Source: CAUZIR01 sp965250195
Lineage (GTDB): Bacteria > Chloroflexota > Dehalococcoidia > Lucifugimonadales > UBA2962
Assembly (NCBI GenBank): GCA_965250195.1
Contig: OZ252295.1
Location: 1,736,001 to 1,800,000 of the forward strand
DNA: 64,000 nt
Reading direction: 5' to 3'
Shown: positions 44,280 through 51,376 of the stretch, in pieces
Layout: each line of letters begins with the position of its first letter
Position numbering within the stretch: position 1 is the first letter of the stretch
Notes under the pieces: model-generated
What the model saw: only the letters and a program-made list of their open reading frames with translations
What the model was told of the DNA's origin: nothing
Databases searched by the model: none
Translations under genes and position numbers: made by a program

Positions 44280-44452
44280 GACAAGTCACGCTCAACGTCA
44301 GCTTCGATCTATCCCAGTGGCTCCACGATACGCACCTGGAGGAACTGGACGAGCCTTCGCTCATCCAGCTTTGGATGGACTGGCGCCCAATGTGCGAGGA
44401 AGCATACCTACCCTCCGACAGCTGCCCACACGAGCCGAGGCGCGAAGCGTGA
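44276..44452 (+). CDS. Small phage protein, 58 residues
   Basis: Starts at ATG 44276, overlapping the upstream stop, and overlaps the next GTG by 4 nt. The sequence MRQVTLNVSFDLSQWLHDTH is not recognised. Tight coupling on both sides supports it. Confidence 0.55.
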   Translation: MRQVTLNVSFDLSQWLHDTHLEELDEPSLIQLWMDWRPMCEEAYLPSDSCPHEPRREA

Positions 44453-44766
44453 ACTTCGCCCTGACCGAAGCCGAGCGGTTATTGCTCCGGGAGGTGGCCC
44501 AGGTGGTCGCCGAGGAGATACGCGAGCAAGTGGTCACCGACCTCGCCCAGAAGCCGGTCCTTTGGTCCAAGGCGACCACGGCCTACATGATCGGCGGCTC
44601 GCAGGACCACGCCAAGCTCCGGTACGTCGAAGGGCTGATGGCGACCGGGCAGATCGAGGTGATAAGGAGCGGCCCCAACGGCGGCGGGCGAGCCTGGATC
44701 GTCCCGGAGTCGGTAGAGGCGTGGAAGCAACGTCAGCGGAACAACAAGCCGAGGAGGATGAGATGA
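44449..44766 (+). CDS. Phage protein of unknown function, 105 residues
   Basis: Starts at GTG 44449 (MNFALTEAERLLLREVAQVVAEEI). The second half, WSKATTAYMIGGSQDHAKLRYVEGLMATGQIEVIRSGPNGGGRAWIVPESVEAWK, looks like an excisionase/MerR-type winged helix ending in a DNA-binding helix. It overlaps the RecT/Bet-like gene. Confidence 0.6.
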   Translation: MNFALTEAERLLLREVAQVVAEEIREQVVTDLAQKPVLWSKATTAYMIGGSQDHAKLRYVEGLMATGQIEVIRSGPNGGGRAWIVPESVEAWKQRQRNNKPRRMR

Positions 44767-45443
44767 CGACGGAGCTAGCACACACCACACCAGTGAGCGC
44801 AGCGGTGATGGAACAGGTGGTCATCGGTGGTGACCTTGCGAAGCTATCCCCGAAGGAACGTGTGTCCTATTACCGGCGGGTATGCGAGTCGGTGGGTCTG
44901 AACCCGTTTACGCGGCCGTTTCAGTACATCAAGTTGAACGGCAAGCTCACGCTGTACGCGACCAAGGACTGCACCGAGCAGCTACGCGCTCAGCGCGGGA
45001 TCAGCATCACCGGCCTTGTGGCGACGTTCGACAAGGAGACCGGCGTCTACATGGTGGTCGCTACGGCTATAGACAGGGACAGCCGGACCGACTCCGCGAC
45101 GGGCGCCGTGCCGCTGGGTGACGACGTGAGGGGCGAGGCGCGGGCCAACGCGGTCATGAAGGCGGAGACCAAGGCCAAGCGTCGCGTCACGCTGCCGATC
45201 AGCGGCCTCGGTTGGCTGGACGAGTCGGAGACCGGCTCGATACCTGGCGCGCAGGTCGTGGAGATCGACGACGGCCTAAACGCCCTGCCGGCGCCCAACG
45301 GCAATTCAGTGCAGGCGCCTCCCGCACCGCCTTCGCCCGCACCGCCCACGCCGAGCCCGGCGCCGGAGGCCGCCCAGACCCTTGAGCGTGCCCGCAAGTG
45401 GCGGGCACGGCTGGAGAGCGACGACCCGGCGGTGCCGGCATGA
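44763..45443 (+). CDS. RecT/Bet-like single-strand annealing protein (putative)
   Basis: 226 residues: LSPKERVSYYRRVCESVGLNPFTRPFQYIKLNGKLTLYATKDCTEQLRAQRGISI resembles the early part of RecT/Redbeta-type proteins. KAETKAKRRVTLPISGLGWLDE follows, then a Pro/Ala-rich tail. Such proteins anneal ssDNA in phage replication and recombination. No partner exonuclease was recognised, so the call is moderate. Confidence 0.6.
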   Translation: MTTELAHTTPVSAAVMEQVVIGGDLAKLSPKERVSYYRRVCESVGLNPFTRPFQYIKLNGKLTLYATKDCTEQLRAQRGISITGLVATFDKETGVYMVVATAIDRDSRTDSATGAVPLGDDVRGEARANAVMKAETKAKRRVTLPISGLGWLDESETGSIPGAQVVEIDDGLNALPAPNGNSVQAPPAPPSPAPPTPSPAPEAAQTLERARKWRARLESDDPAVPA

Positions 45444-45673
45444 CAGCCATCCCGACCATCGAGTCCAACAAGGGGTACAGGAAACAGTCCATTCCTCGAG
45501 GCCTCAGGACGCAAGTCTTCGAGCGGGATGAATACCGGTGCGTCACTTGCGGCGACTACCACAATCTGACGGTCGATCACGTCGTCCCTGAGAGCAAGGG
45601 CGGGCCGACCGAGCTAGACAACCTCCAGACGATGTGCCGCTCGTGCAACTCGAAGAAGGGCACCAGGACCTGA
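45440..45673 (+). CDS. HNH endonuclease
   Basis: 77 residues: QVFERDEYRCVTCGDYHNLTVDHVVPESKGGPTELDNLQTMCRSCNSKKG is a complete HNH with both CxxC pairs. It overlaps the genes on both sides by 4 and 1 nt. In phages such small HNH proteins aid DNA cutting or packaging. Confidence 0.93.
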   Translation: MTAIPTIESNKGYRKQSIPRGLRTQVFERDEYRCVTCGDYHNLTVDHVVPESKGGPTELDNLQTMCRSCNSKKGTRT

Positions 45674-46605
45674 TGAGTTGGAGGGCTACCGCATGGGCTA
45701 AGGACACCAGAGGGCATGGAAGCTATTCGCAGAAGCTCGTGCTCATGGTTCTCTCCGACTACCACAACACCGAGGCAGACTCGGCCTGGCCCAAGCAGGA
45801 AACCCTCGCTGGCGACTGCGAAATGCCTCTCCGCACCCTCCAGCGATGCATTCGCGGACTCGAGACTGAAGGGTTCATCTCGGTCATAAAAGGTAACCAA
45901 CACAGGCGAACCGAGTACGTACTTAATATGGCGAGTTCGCAGGTAAGCGAAGACGCCAACGACGGAGCACCCGCCAATATGGCGGGTTCACTTGCAGCTA
46001 ACGATGTGCATGCGCCGCCCACGGCGGGAGCGAACGCCGATTCTGAGGAAGTGAACCCGCCACCCATGGCGGGTACACCTGCCGAAAACGAGCGAGTGAA
46101 CCCGCCACTAGAGACAAGTGAACCCGCCATATCGGACACCGACTCCTTATATGAACCTCCAAAGAACCTCCAAAGAACCGCCAATAGAGCCGAGAGGGGG
46201 AGCGCGCGCCCGGATTCCGGATTACCGGATATGGCGGATGCAATCCTCGTCGATCCTGGCACCGGAGAGGTAATCGAAGAGCCAGCCTGGCTAGCGACCC
46301 TCCGGTCGATCGAGGGCTACCGGGCCGACGGAAGTCTCGACCTGGGCCTGCTGGGCTGGCAGGCAGAGAACGACATTCCAGACGAAGTCCTCGAGATGAC
46401 CGCCGACGCGATGAAGTCCAAGATGCGGCTCAAGCGGCCCGGCATCTGGACAACCGGCCCGGGTAAAGAGTTCGTCGACCTGCGCCACGCCTTCCGCAAC
46501 TGGGGGCGTTCAGACGCTAGGAGGCATCGTTCGAACGGCTCCGGCAACAGCGTGATCAAAGAGCGGGCCGGGCCGGGCGGGTTCCGTAGGGGCAGCCGAT
46601 GGTAG
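45673..46605 (+). CDS. Phage replication initiator-like HTH protein carrying iterons
   Basis: 310 residues. The N-terminus is an HTH_36-type winged helix (SYSQKLVLMVLSDYHNTEADSAWPKQETLAGDCEMPLRTLQRCIRGLETEGFI). A low-complexity middle (about 85-170) is encoded by the iteron-like repeats. The C-terminal IWTTGPGKEFVDLRHAFRNWGR is a separate module. The arrangement matches lambda O, where origin iterons lie inside the initiator gene. The role is inferred from HTH, position and repeats. Confidence 0.72.
   Translation: MSWRATAWAKDTRGHGSYSQKLVLMVLSDYHNTEADSAWPKQETLAGDCEMPLRTLQRCIRGLETEGFISVIKGNQHRRTEYVLNMASSQVSEDANDGAPANMAGSLAANDVHAPPTAGANADSEEVNPPPMAGTPAENERVNPPLETSEPAISDTDSLYEPPKNLQRTANRAERGSARPDSGLPDMADAILVDPGTGEVIEEPAWLATLRSIEGYRADGSLDLGLLGWQAENDIPDEVLEMTADAMKSKMRLKRPGIWTTGPGKEFVDLRHAFRNWGRSDARRHRSNGSGNSVIKERAGPGGFRRGSRW
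45929..46129 (+). repeat. Iteron-like array inside the initiator gene, putative origin
   Basis: Copies of GTGAACCCGCCA lie at 46051-46062, 46096-46107 and 46118-46129, and complementary copies (TGGCGGGTTCAC type) at 45980-45991 and 46067-46078, with diverged ones at 45929 and 46021. ACCCGCCA and TGGCGGGT form hairpin pairs at 45969-45987 and 46055-46074. An 11-bp tandem repeat AACCTCCAAAG follows at 46154-46175. Confidence 0.68.
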
Positions 46606-46886
46606 AACGCAGCGGCATGCCCGCCGGCGCCGGCATCCCGGTGGACGTGTTCGCCACCATCCCGCAGAACTGGGGGATGGCCATGTTCGTTCGGACCGGC
46701 CCGAAGGACTGGAACACCAGGGCGATGCAGCGGTTCATCGCCCTGGGCCACCGCGGCCACGCCTACGGCGGGATCACATTGAACGTTGACGGTCCCGATC
46801 AGAAGATCGAGATCACCTGCCCGAATGAGCAAGCGGTATTCGAAGTACTGGATTGGTGCTGGCGGGATCCGGAGCACCGGCTGTGA
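46599..46886 (+). CDS. PolX-type thumb/fingers-like domain fragment
   Basis: 95 residues: PAGAGIPVDVFATIPQNWGMAMFVRTGPKDWNTRAMQRFIALGHRGHAYGG...CPNEQAVFEVLDW...PEHR. It recalls the C-terminal part of family X polymerases and phage nucleotidyltransferases (PVDxWxATPExWG, RTGSKxxN, ExxVFxxLGL). The catalytic palm (GGxRR, DxD) is missing, so it is either a free-standing domain or a remnant. Confidence 0.55.
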   Translation: MVERSGMPAGAGIPVDVFATIPQNWGMAMFVRTGPKDWNTRAMQRFIALGHRGHAYGGITLNVDGPDQKIEITCPNEQAVFEVLDWCWRDPEHRL

Positions 46887-47167
46887 CCCAGGCCGCCACT
46901 ACACCCTTGATGCGAAACGGGACTCCGTTCCCGCCGGAGAGCCGCCACCACGACCGGCGATTTGACGCCTTCAAACGGACGCTCAACCGTGCCAATAGCC
47001 GTGGCCACGTGTTTGGCCGCTCCATCGACCGGTACGTCCCCATCCACTCCCGGTGCTGCCTCAAATGCGACGGCCGATCTTACCTGTTCGAGAACCAGGA
47101 TGGCTGGTTTGAGTTCCACGAGCCGCCCCTGCTGCTAATGCAGCGATGCCCGGGTGAGCAGACGTGA
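46883..47167 (+). CDS. Small phage protein with CxxC
   Basis: 94 residues from GTG 46883: RHHDRRFDAFKRTLNRANSRGHVFGRSIDRYVPIHSRCCLKCDGRSYLF. One CxxC pair (CLKC) plus a later Cys. It overlaps the PolX-like gene and the next gene by 4 nt. Not recognised. Confidence 0.6.
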   Translation: MTQAATTPLMRNGTPFPPESRHHDRRFDAFKRTLNRANSRGHVFGRSIDRYVPIHSRCCLKCDGRSYLFENQDGWFEFHEPPLLLMQRCPGEQT

Positions 47168-47511
47168 TGGTCGAAGCCGCGCAGCAGCTCAGCCTGCTGG
47201 ACTCGGGCCGGGCCCGGGATCTCGGTATGGGCGTCGCAAACGAATATGCCCACGAGGCTTGGAAGCTGGCGGCCGACCGGGCGATCGAGGCCTGCGCCGA
47301 GGTCAACGAGTACTTCATCTCCGACGACGTCCACCCGTTAATCCCTGATGACTTCCAGACCCACAACCTCCGGGCCCTGGGCGCTCGAATGAAAGCCGCC
47401 CAGGCGTGCGGCCTCATCACGCCGACAGGCTACACCAGGACCTCCCGCACATCTGCACACCGGACGCCAGTCACCCGCTGGCGATCGCTCATCTACAAGA
47501 GGGCCGCCTGA
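47164..47511 (+). CDS. Phage protein, 115 residues, unknown
   Basis: Starts GTG 47164 or ATG 47167. QLSLLDSGRARDLGMGVANEYAHEAWKLAADRAIEACAEVNEYFISDDVHPLIPDDF, then THNLRALGARMKAAQACGLITPTGYT and a basic tail. The end resembles phage proteins that bind DNA through a GxxM...GLI turn. It is coupled to both neighbours. Confidence 0.6.
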   Translation: MMVEAAQQLSLLDSGRARDLGMGVANEYAHEAWKLAADRAIEACAEVNEYFISDDVHPLIPDDFQTHNLRALGARMKAAQACGLITPTGYTRTSRTSAHRTPVTRWRSLIYKRAA

Positions 47512-47711
47512 TGTCTTTGCTCAACCGCAAGTGCTGGCGCTGCTCCGGCCAGCTAAAGGCCGAGTACGACGAGTTCGGGCCCCGGGTGCACTGCCTCAAC
47601 TGCGGGTGGGATGACCCGAAGGTGCAGTTCCGGCCGTCGCCGGACCGCTCGACGGTGATGGAGATCGTGTGTGAACCGCTAGCCCCTGCCGGCAAGGCCA
47701 TCGCTCTGTGA
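47511..47711 (+). CDS. Small zinc-ribbon protein
   Basis: 66 residues: KCWRCSGQLKAEYDEFGPRVHCLNCG has two CxxC pairs, a rubredoxin-like zinc ribbon. The ATG at 47511 overlaps the upstream stop. Role unknown. Confidence 0.65.
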   Translation: MSLLNRKCWRCSGQLKAEYDEFGPRVHCLNCGWDDPKVQFRPSPDRSTVMEIVCEPLAPAGKAIAL

Positions 47712-47926
47712 TGACCCAAAACCAGCTCGCCCGAATGGCTGCGCAAAAGCGACAAAATGGAGTGAAAGGTAACGCCATGAAACCCAACCCCGACTGCCGA
47801 GAATGCGGCCGCCTAGCGCACGAGGCCATCGTATGGCCAACCGGGTCCGGTCCGGTGACCGTCTCGACCGAGAAGGCGGCCCCGTACCGCGCCCACAAGG
47901 CCAGCGCCCACGGCCAACGGTCGTAA
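47708..47926 (+). CDS. Small Cys-containing phage protein
   Basis: 72 residues from GTG 47708 (ATG 47711 is also possible). PNPDCRECGRLAHEAIVWP has one CxxC. An internal ATG after aaaggtaac (47777) may be the true start. Not recognised. Confidence 0.5.
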   Translation: MMTQNQLARMAAQKRQNGVKGNAMKPNPDCRECGRLAHEAIVWPTGSGPVTVSTEKAAPYRAHKASAHGQRS

Positions 47927-47957
47927 GCGACCGCACCCGAAGACTACAGAACGTTGC

Positions 47958-48671
47958 ATGACGACTCCCACTTTCGGATCACTATTCACCGGCATCGGCG
48001 GACTGGACCTGGGCCTAGAACGGGCCGGGTGGAAGTGCGCCTGGCAGGTCGAAAATGACCAGTACGCGAGCAAGGTTCTCGCCCGCCACTGGCCCGATGT
48101 TGCCAGGTTCGGAGACGTTCACGCCGTCGAGCCTGAACGACTCGGACAAATCGACCTCATTGCGGCCGGTTTCCCCTGTCAGCCGTGGTCGCTTGCTGGA
48201 CAGCGAAACGGGACGGGTGACGCACGAAATCTCTGGCCCGAAACCCTCCGCATCATTCGCGGAGTACGCCCCCGCCTGCTGCTGTTGGAGAACGTTACAG
48301 GGCTCATTGCTCACCCTTACTTCGGAACCGTTCTCAGCGACCTGGCCGCGAACGGGTATGACGCGGAATGGGATTGCATACCAGTCGCCGCCGTTGGTGC
48401 CCCTCACCTTCGCTACCGGCTATTCGTGGTGGCCTACCTTGATTGCCCGGGACAGCCGTACCTACAAAGGCAGCCAGCCGAAGCCCGGTCACACGGGGGG
48501 GCCGTCGTTGATTCAGGTGGTTGGTGGGACGCTGAACCCCTTGTGGGCCGAGTGGTGGATGGGATTCCCCGACGGGTGGACCGAGTTAGAGGACTAGGGA
48601 ACGCAGTCGTGCCACAGGTAGCCGAGTGGATCGGACGCCGCATCCTGGCTGGCCGCGACGAATGTGCATGA
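47958..48671 (+). CDS. DNA cytosine-C5 methyltransferase
   Basis: 237 residues: FGSLFTGIGGLDLGLERAG (motif I), AGFPCQPWSLAGQR (Cys nucleophile), LLENVTGL (ENV), APHLRYRLFVVAY (motif VIII), and C-terminal RVRGLGNAVVPQVAEWIG (motif X). The target-recognition region is only about 50 residues. Frame +1 within 48400-48597 encodes a second methyltransferase-like C-terminus (see findings). There is no matching restriction gene; it likely protects phage DNA. Confidence 0.92.
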   Translation: MTTPTFGSLFTGIGGLDLGLERAGWKCAWQVENDQYASKVLARHWPDVARFGDVHAVEPERLGQIDLIAAGFPCQPWSLAGQRNGTGDARNLWPETLRIIRGVRPRLLLLENVTGLIAHPYFGTVLSDLAANGYDAEWDCIPVAAVGAPHLRYRLFVVAYLDCPGQPYLQRQPAEARSHGGAVVDSGGWWDAEPLVGRVVDGIPRRVDRVRGLGNAVVPQVAEWIGRRILAGRDECA

Positions 48672-48877
48672 ATCGTAACGAAGACCCGCTGCCCCTACCG
48701 GCCGATGCCAAGCCCATGACCCGTGGGGAATTGGACTCGATGGGCGAACACTCGCCCTTTGAAGATGACAACGTTGATGAGTTTCTGGCCTCAATCGGGC
48801 GCGGGCCGCTCGTTGAAAACTGCCCGACCTGCGGCGGAGCCGGCTACGTCCGTAAAGACGCCCCGACGGATCAATAG
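48668..48877 (+). CDS. Small phage protein with CxxCGGAGY zinc motif
   Basis: 69 residues: mostly acidic, ending ENCPTCGGAGYVRKD, half of a DnaJ-type CxxCxGxG zinc motif. It overlaps the methyltransferase by 4 nt. Confidence 0.55.
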   Translation: MNRNEDPLPLPADAKPMTRGELDSMGEHSPFEDDNVDEFLASIGRGPLVENCPTCGGAGYVRKDAPTDQ

Positions 48878-48890
48878 GGAGAGCAGCGTT

Positions 48891-49289
48891 ATGGATTACT
48901 TGGAGAAAGCCGAACAGCACCTGGCAAAGGGGGATGGCGTGTGCGGAGATTGCGACCGCGACCAATCTAAAGGCGTTCTTGGAGAGGGTAGCAGCGTGCC
49001 ACCAGTGCGAGAAAGTAGCAGAAAAGCTACCAGGGACGCGGTCGTGCTCGCCTGGCTGGCTGGCCTGCTGATGGGAACAGGTTTTGGCCTCATGACTACT
49101 GCAAACGAGTTTGCCAACTGGTATTTCGCCGGTGCTGCCGGGGTATTCGCCGCAGGATTAGTCGCTTTCGTGGCGACGATGGCATCATGCAAGAGGCTTA
49201 ATTGCGAGGTCGGCAGTCATCGCCCTGGATCGCGCGCTACTGGGCGTGACGAATCGACAGGGGAAGGTTGCATAAGTGACGATCGCTGA
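48891..49289 (+). CDS. Small membrane protein with two helices
   Basis: 132 residues from ATG 48891 after gggagag. GVCGDCDRD near the N-terminus, then two hydrophobic helices (VLAWLAGLLMGTGFGLM and FAGAAGVFAAGLVAFVATMA) and a polar C-terminus. A 27-bp repeat (49248-49274) lies in its 3' end. Confidence 0.55.
   Translation: MDYLEKAEQHLAKGDGVCGDCDRDQSKGVLGEGSSVPPVRESSRKATRDAVVLAWLAGLLMGTGFGLMTTANEFANWYFAGAAGVFAAGLVAFVATMASCKRLNCEVGSHRPGSRATGRDESTGEGCISDDR
49248..49274 (+). repeat. 27-bp gene-junction repeat, copy 1
   Basis: Identical over 27 bp to 50324-50350 (GACGAATCGACAGGGG then AAGGTTGCATA). In both places it spans the end of one gene and the ribosome site of the next. Confidence 0.8.
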
Positions 49290-49330
49290 ATTTAGGGGCC
49301 GAGCAAATCGAACGCGCCTCCTTAGAGGAA

Positions 49331-49690
49331 TTGGAGGTGCTATCCGGGGAACTGCTCCGTCGGAGCGCTGCAATCAAGGACAGTTTGGAGCATGCGCACT
49401 CCAACCGACGGATGACGGGAGAATACGCCGATCCAGACTGGTATCGACGGGCAACCTCAGCAAAGCGGTGGGTGGGTCGCCAGATGCAGATAGTCAACCG
49501 CCGGCGCGGTGAACTTCGACGGGCCGACAAAGAATCTAGGCGTCAAGAAACGAAAGAACATACGAATTCCGGCAGGCAGAGTTTCGACCGGGCGTTCGTA
49601 GGCGCAGCGAAGGAAATCCTCAACAACGAGACGTTCGGCCGCATCGTTGACCGGGCGACCACCGTAGTCGAACAGGCACAACAGGACTAA
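49331..49690 (+). CDS. Basic helical phage protein
   Basis: 119 residues from TTG 49331; the same frame is open back to 49280, so the start may lie upstream (CTG 49286). Highly charged: NRRMTGEYADPDWYRRATSAKRWVGRQMQIVNRRRGELRRADKESRRQETKE, with a helix-rich C-terminus. Not recognised. Confidence 0.5.
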   Translation: MEVLSGELLRRSAAIKDSLEHAHSNRRMTGEYADPDWYRRATSAKRWVGRQMQIVNRRRGELRRADKESRRQETKEHTNSGRQSFDRAFVGAAKEILNNETFGRIVDRATTVVEQAQQD

Positions 49691-49711
49691 GCAATAGGTA
49701 AAGAGGAAACG

Positions 49712-49969
49712 ATGGCACTAATAGACCTTCACCCGGCCGCCCGCAACGCCATGGCGGAATCGCTCGACAAGTTTGAGACAGGCGACATCATCCAATACCT
49801 TGTCTCTACTCGCGACAACGTGCCGTCCATCGTCGATGTAGAGGCCGTTCTGTCGTGGCTGGAGCAGGAGGGATTCCCGCCTGCCCTGGCCGACCTGGTA
49901 GAGCGCGGCCCTGCGTCACTGGCTGAATGGTTCGACATCGAGGCCCGGCTGGCCGGGCTGCACCAATAG
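49712..49969 (+). CDS. Small phage protein, 85 residues
   Basis: ATG 49712 after agaggaaac. MALIDLHPAARNAMAESLDKFETGDIIQYLVSTRDNVPSIVDVEAVLSWLEQ is acidic and helical. Not recognised; good ribosome site. Confidence 0.55.
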   Translation: MALIDLHPAARNAMAESLDKFETGDIIQYLVSTRDNVPSIVDVEAVLSWLEQEGFPPALADLVERGPASLAEWFDIEARLAGLHQ

Positions 49970-49976
49970 GTACTCA

Positions 49977-50351
49977 ATGACGACGACGTTGCCGCGACAC
50001 CCCTTGCCTGTGGTCATGGACCCCGAAATGCGCCAAGGCGAACCGACTATTCCGGGCACCCGTATACCCGTAGACATCTTGCTCGCCCGGGTCACACACG
50101 CCTTTGAGAAGGTCGGCAGAGAGTCGCCCGGCATTCCGTGGGACCTGGGGGAAGTCAGCCGCGAAGCCGCCATCGACTTCGCCACCGACTACACCCACAT
50201 CTCCATTCACCAGGCCGAACAGGCCATCGGGTTCATGTTCCTGGCCCTGGCCGAACGGGCTTTGGAGTGCAAGGCCGCCGTGTTTGAAAAGGCGATCTCG
50301 CGCCAGCTGGACCGAGAGGCCGCGACGAATCGACAGGGGAAGGTTGCATAG
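49977..50351 (+). CDS. DUF433-like protein
   Basis: 124 residues: VVMDPEMRQGEPTIPGTRIPVDILLARV matches the DUF433 motif (DPxxxxGxPxIxGTRIPV), an HTH-like domain often found in antitoxins. Here the C-terminal half is helical and unlike usual antitoxins. No toxin neighbour is seen. Confidence 0.68.
   Translation: MTTTLPRHPLPVVMDPEMRQGEPTIPGTRIPVDILLARVTHAFEKVGRESPGIPWDLGEVSREAAIDFATDYTHISIHQAEQAIGFMFLALAERALECKAAVFEKAISRQLDREAATNRQGKVA
50324..50350 (+). repeat. 27-bp gene-junction repeat, copy 2
   Basis: Identical to 49248-49274. Here it encodes the end of the DUF433-like protein (TNRQGKVA) and provides the region before ATG 50352. Confidence 0.8.
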
Positions 50352-50549
50352 ATGAACTTGTGGAAATCAGGCCACCTAATGGGTTGGATGGGTGGATTCA
50401 TGTTGGGCCTCGGAACTCTCGCCGCCGGCATCGCATCCGAAGACGGCGAGTGGGAAGTCTTCGGGATCGGTGTATTCGCTGTCGCCTTCGGGGCGCTTCT
50501 CTCTGTGGCCGGGTATCAGGCCGCAGAAAAATCGATGAAACAAAACTAA
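50352..50549 (+). CDS. Small two-helix membrane protein
   Basis: 65 residues with two hydrophobic helices (HLMGWMGGFMLGLGTLAAGI and FGIGVFAVAFGALLSVAGY) and a short polar loop. It starts right after the 27-bp repeat. Not recognised. Confidence 0.55.
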   Translation: MNLWKSGHLMGWMGGFMLGLGTLAAGIASEDGEWEVFGIGVFAVAFGALLSVAGYQAAEKSMKQN

Positions 50550-50552
50550 GCA

Positions 50553-50894
50553 ATGAGTAACAACGCCGCGACACTCTCGGCCGACCGAATTTACAGGTAC
50601 ACGCTCACCCGCGAGGTGGATATGTTCGGCAACGGCGAGGCCGCCATGTTCTTGATGCTTAACCCATCGACGGCCGATGAAACGGAAGATGACCCCACCA
50701 TCCGGCGGTGCATCGGCTTCGCCCGACGGTGGGGTTACTCAACTCTGCATGTCGCCAATCTGTTCGCCTTCCGAGCGACCAGCCCGGCCGATCTAAAGAT
50801 GGCCTCAGACCCCATCGGACCCGATAACGACCGGCATCTAGTCAACCGGTTGGGGGGATGGGGCATACCCCGTTTACGTCAAATATATGCGTGA
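50553..50894 (+). CDS. DUF1643 protein, C-terminally short
   Basis: 113 residues: YRYTLTREV, MFLMLNPSTADETEDDPTIRRCIGFARRWGYSTLHVANLFAFRATSPADLKMASDPIGPDNDRHL is the N-terminal two thirds of DUF1643. The usual C-terminal CLG...HPLY part is missing; the chain ends GWGIPRLRQIYA. A truncation or frameshift is likely. Confidence 0.75.
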   Translation: MSNNAATLSADRIYRYTLTREVDMFGNGEAAMFLMLNPSTADETEDDPTIRRCIGFARRWGYSTLHVANLFAFRATSPADLKMASDPIGPDNDRHLVNRLGGWGIPRLRQIYA

Positions 50895-50992
50895 CGCCGG
50901 CGGCCCTGGTGATGGCCGCCCGGCAGCCGTCCTAATCTGTTTCGACGGCGAAGCTGACCCAAATTAGCGACCGTCCCTGTTCGAGCGTTGGA

Positions 50993-51055
50993 GTGACAGC
51001 CTGCTAGACCGACGTGACAGCCTGCTAGACCGACGTGACAGCCTGCTAGACCGAT
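50993..51055 (+). repeat. Tandem repeat, 21 bp x 3
   Basis: Three adjacent units beginning GTGACAGCCTGCTAGACC (50993, 51014, 51035), identical except for the last base. They fill the gap between the DUF1643 and zinc-ribbon genes. Each unit has GTGACAG and a CTAG site. Confidence 0.88.
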
Positions 51056-51082
51056 TAACGAAATACAGGAAAAGGTGAAGCG

Positions 51083-51376
51083 ATGCGAGTAATCCGGTGC
51101 GACCGATGCGGCCGCGAGACAGGCGAACAACTGGCCCACGTCACAATTAACGCGGGATCTACTGAACGCCACTTATGCACGATCTGTTGGGCGCTGGTCG
51201 AGCCGGTCATGTTCAACTCGGACCTGGACCCGGGCCCAACGTTCGCGGTCCTAATCCGGGCAATAGACAACCCCGACGACCCGGAAGCCGTCGAAACAGC
51301 AGAAAAGGCCATCACCACCACCCTACCGATCCTTTGGGTGGCGGGTCGGAAGGTCAAGCGGGGCCGCCGTGGTTAA
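51083..51376 (+). CDS. Small zinc-ribbon protein
   Basis: 97 residues: VIRCDRCGRETGEQLAHVTINAGSTERHLCTICW gives two CxxC pairs, a phage-type zinc ribbon. It overlaps the resolvase by 8 nt. Confidence 0.65.
   Translation: MRVIRCDRCGRETGEQLAHVTINAGSTERHLCTICWALVEPVMFNSDLDPGPTFAVLIRAIDNPDDPEAVETAEKAITTTLPILWVAGRKVKRGRRG

Noticed and set aside
48055..48597. A second methyltransferase gene
   Set aside because: Only its last third resembles a methyltransferase; the catalytic motifs are in the other frame, so it is treated as a curiosity of overlapping frames.
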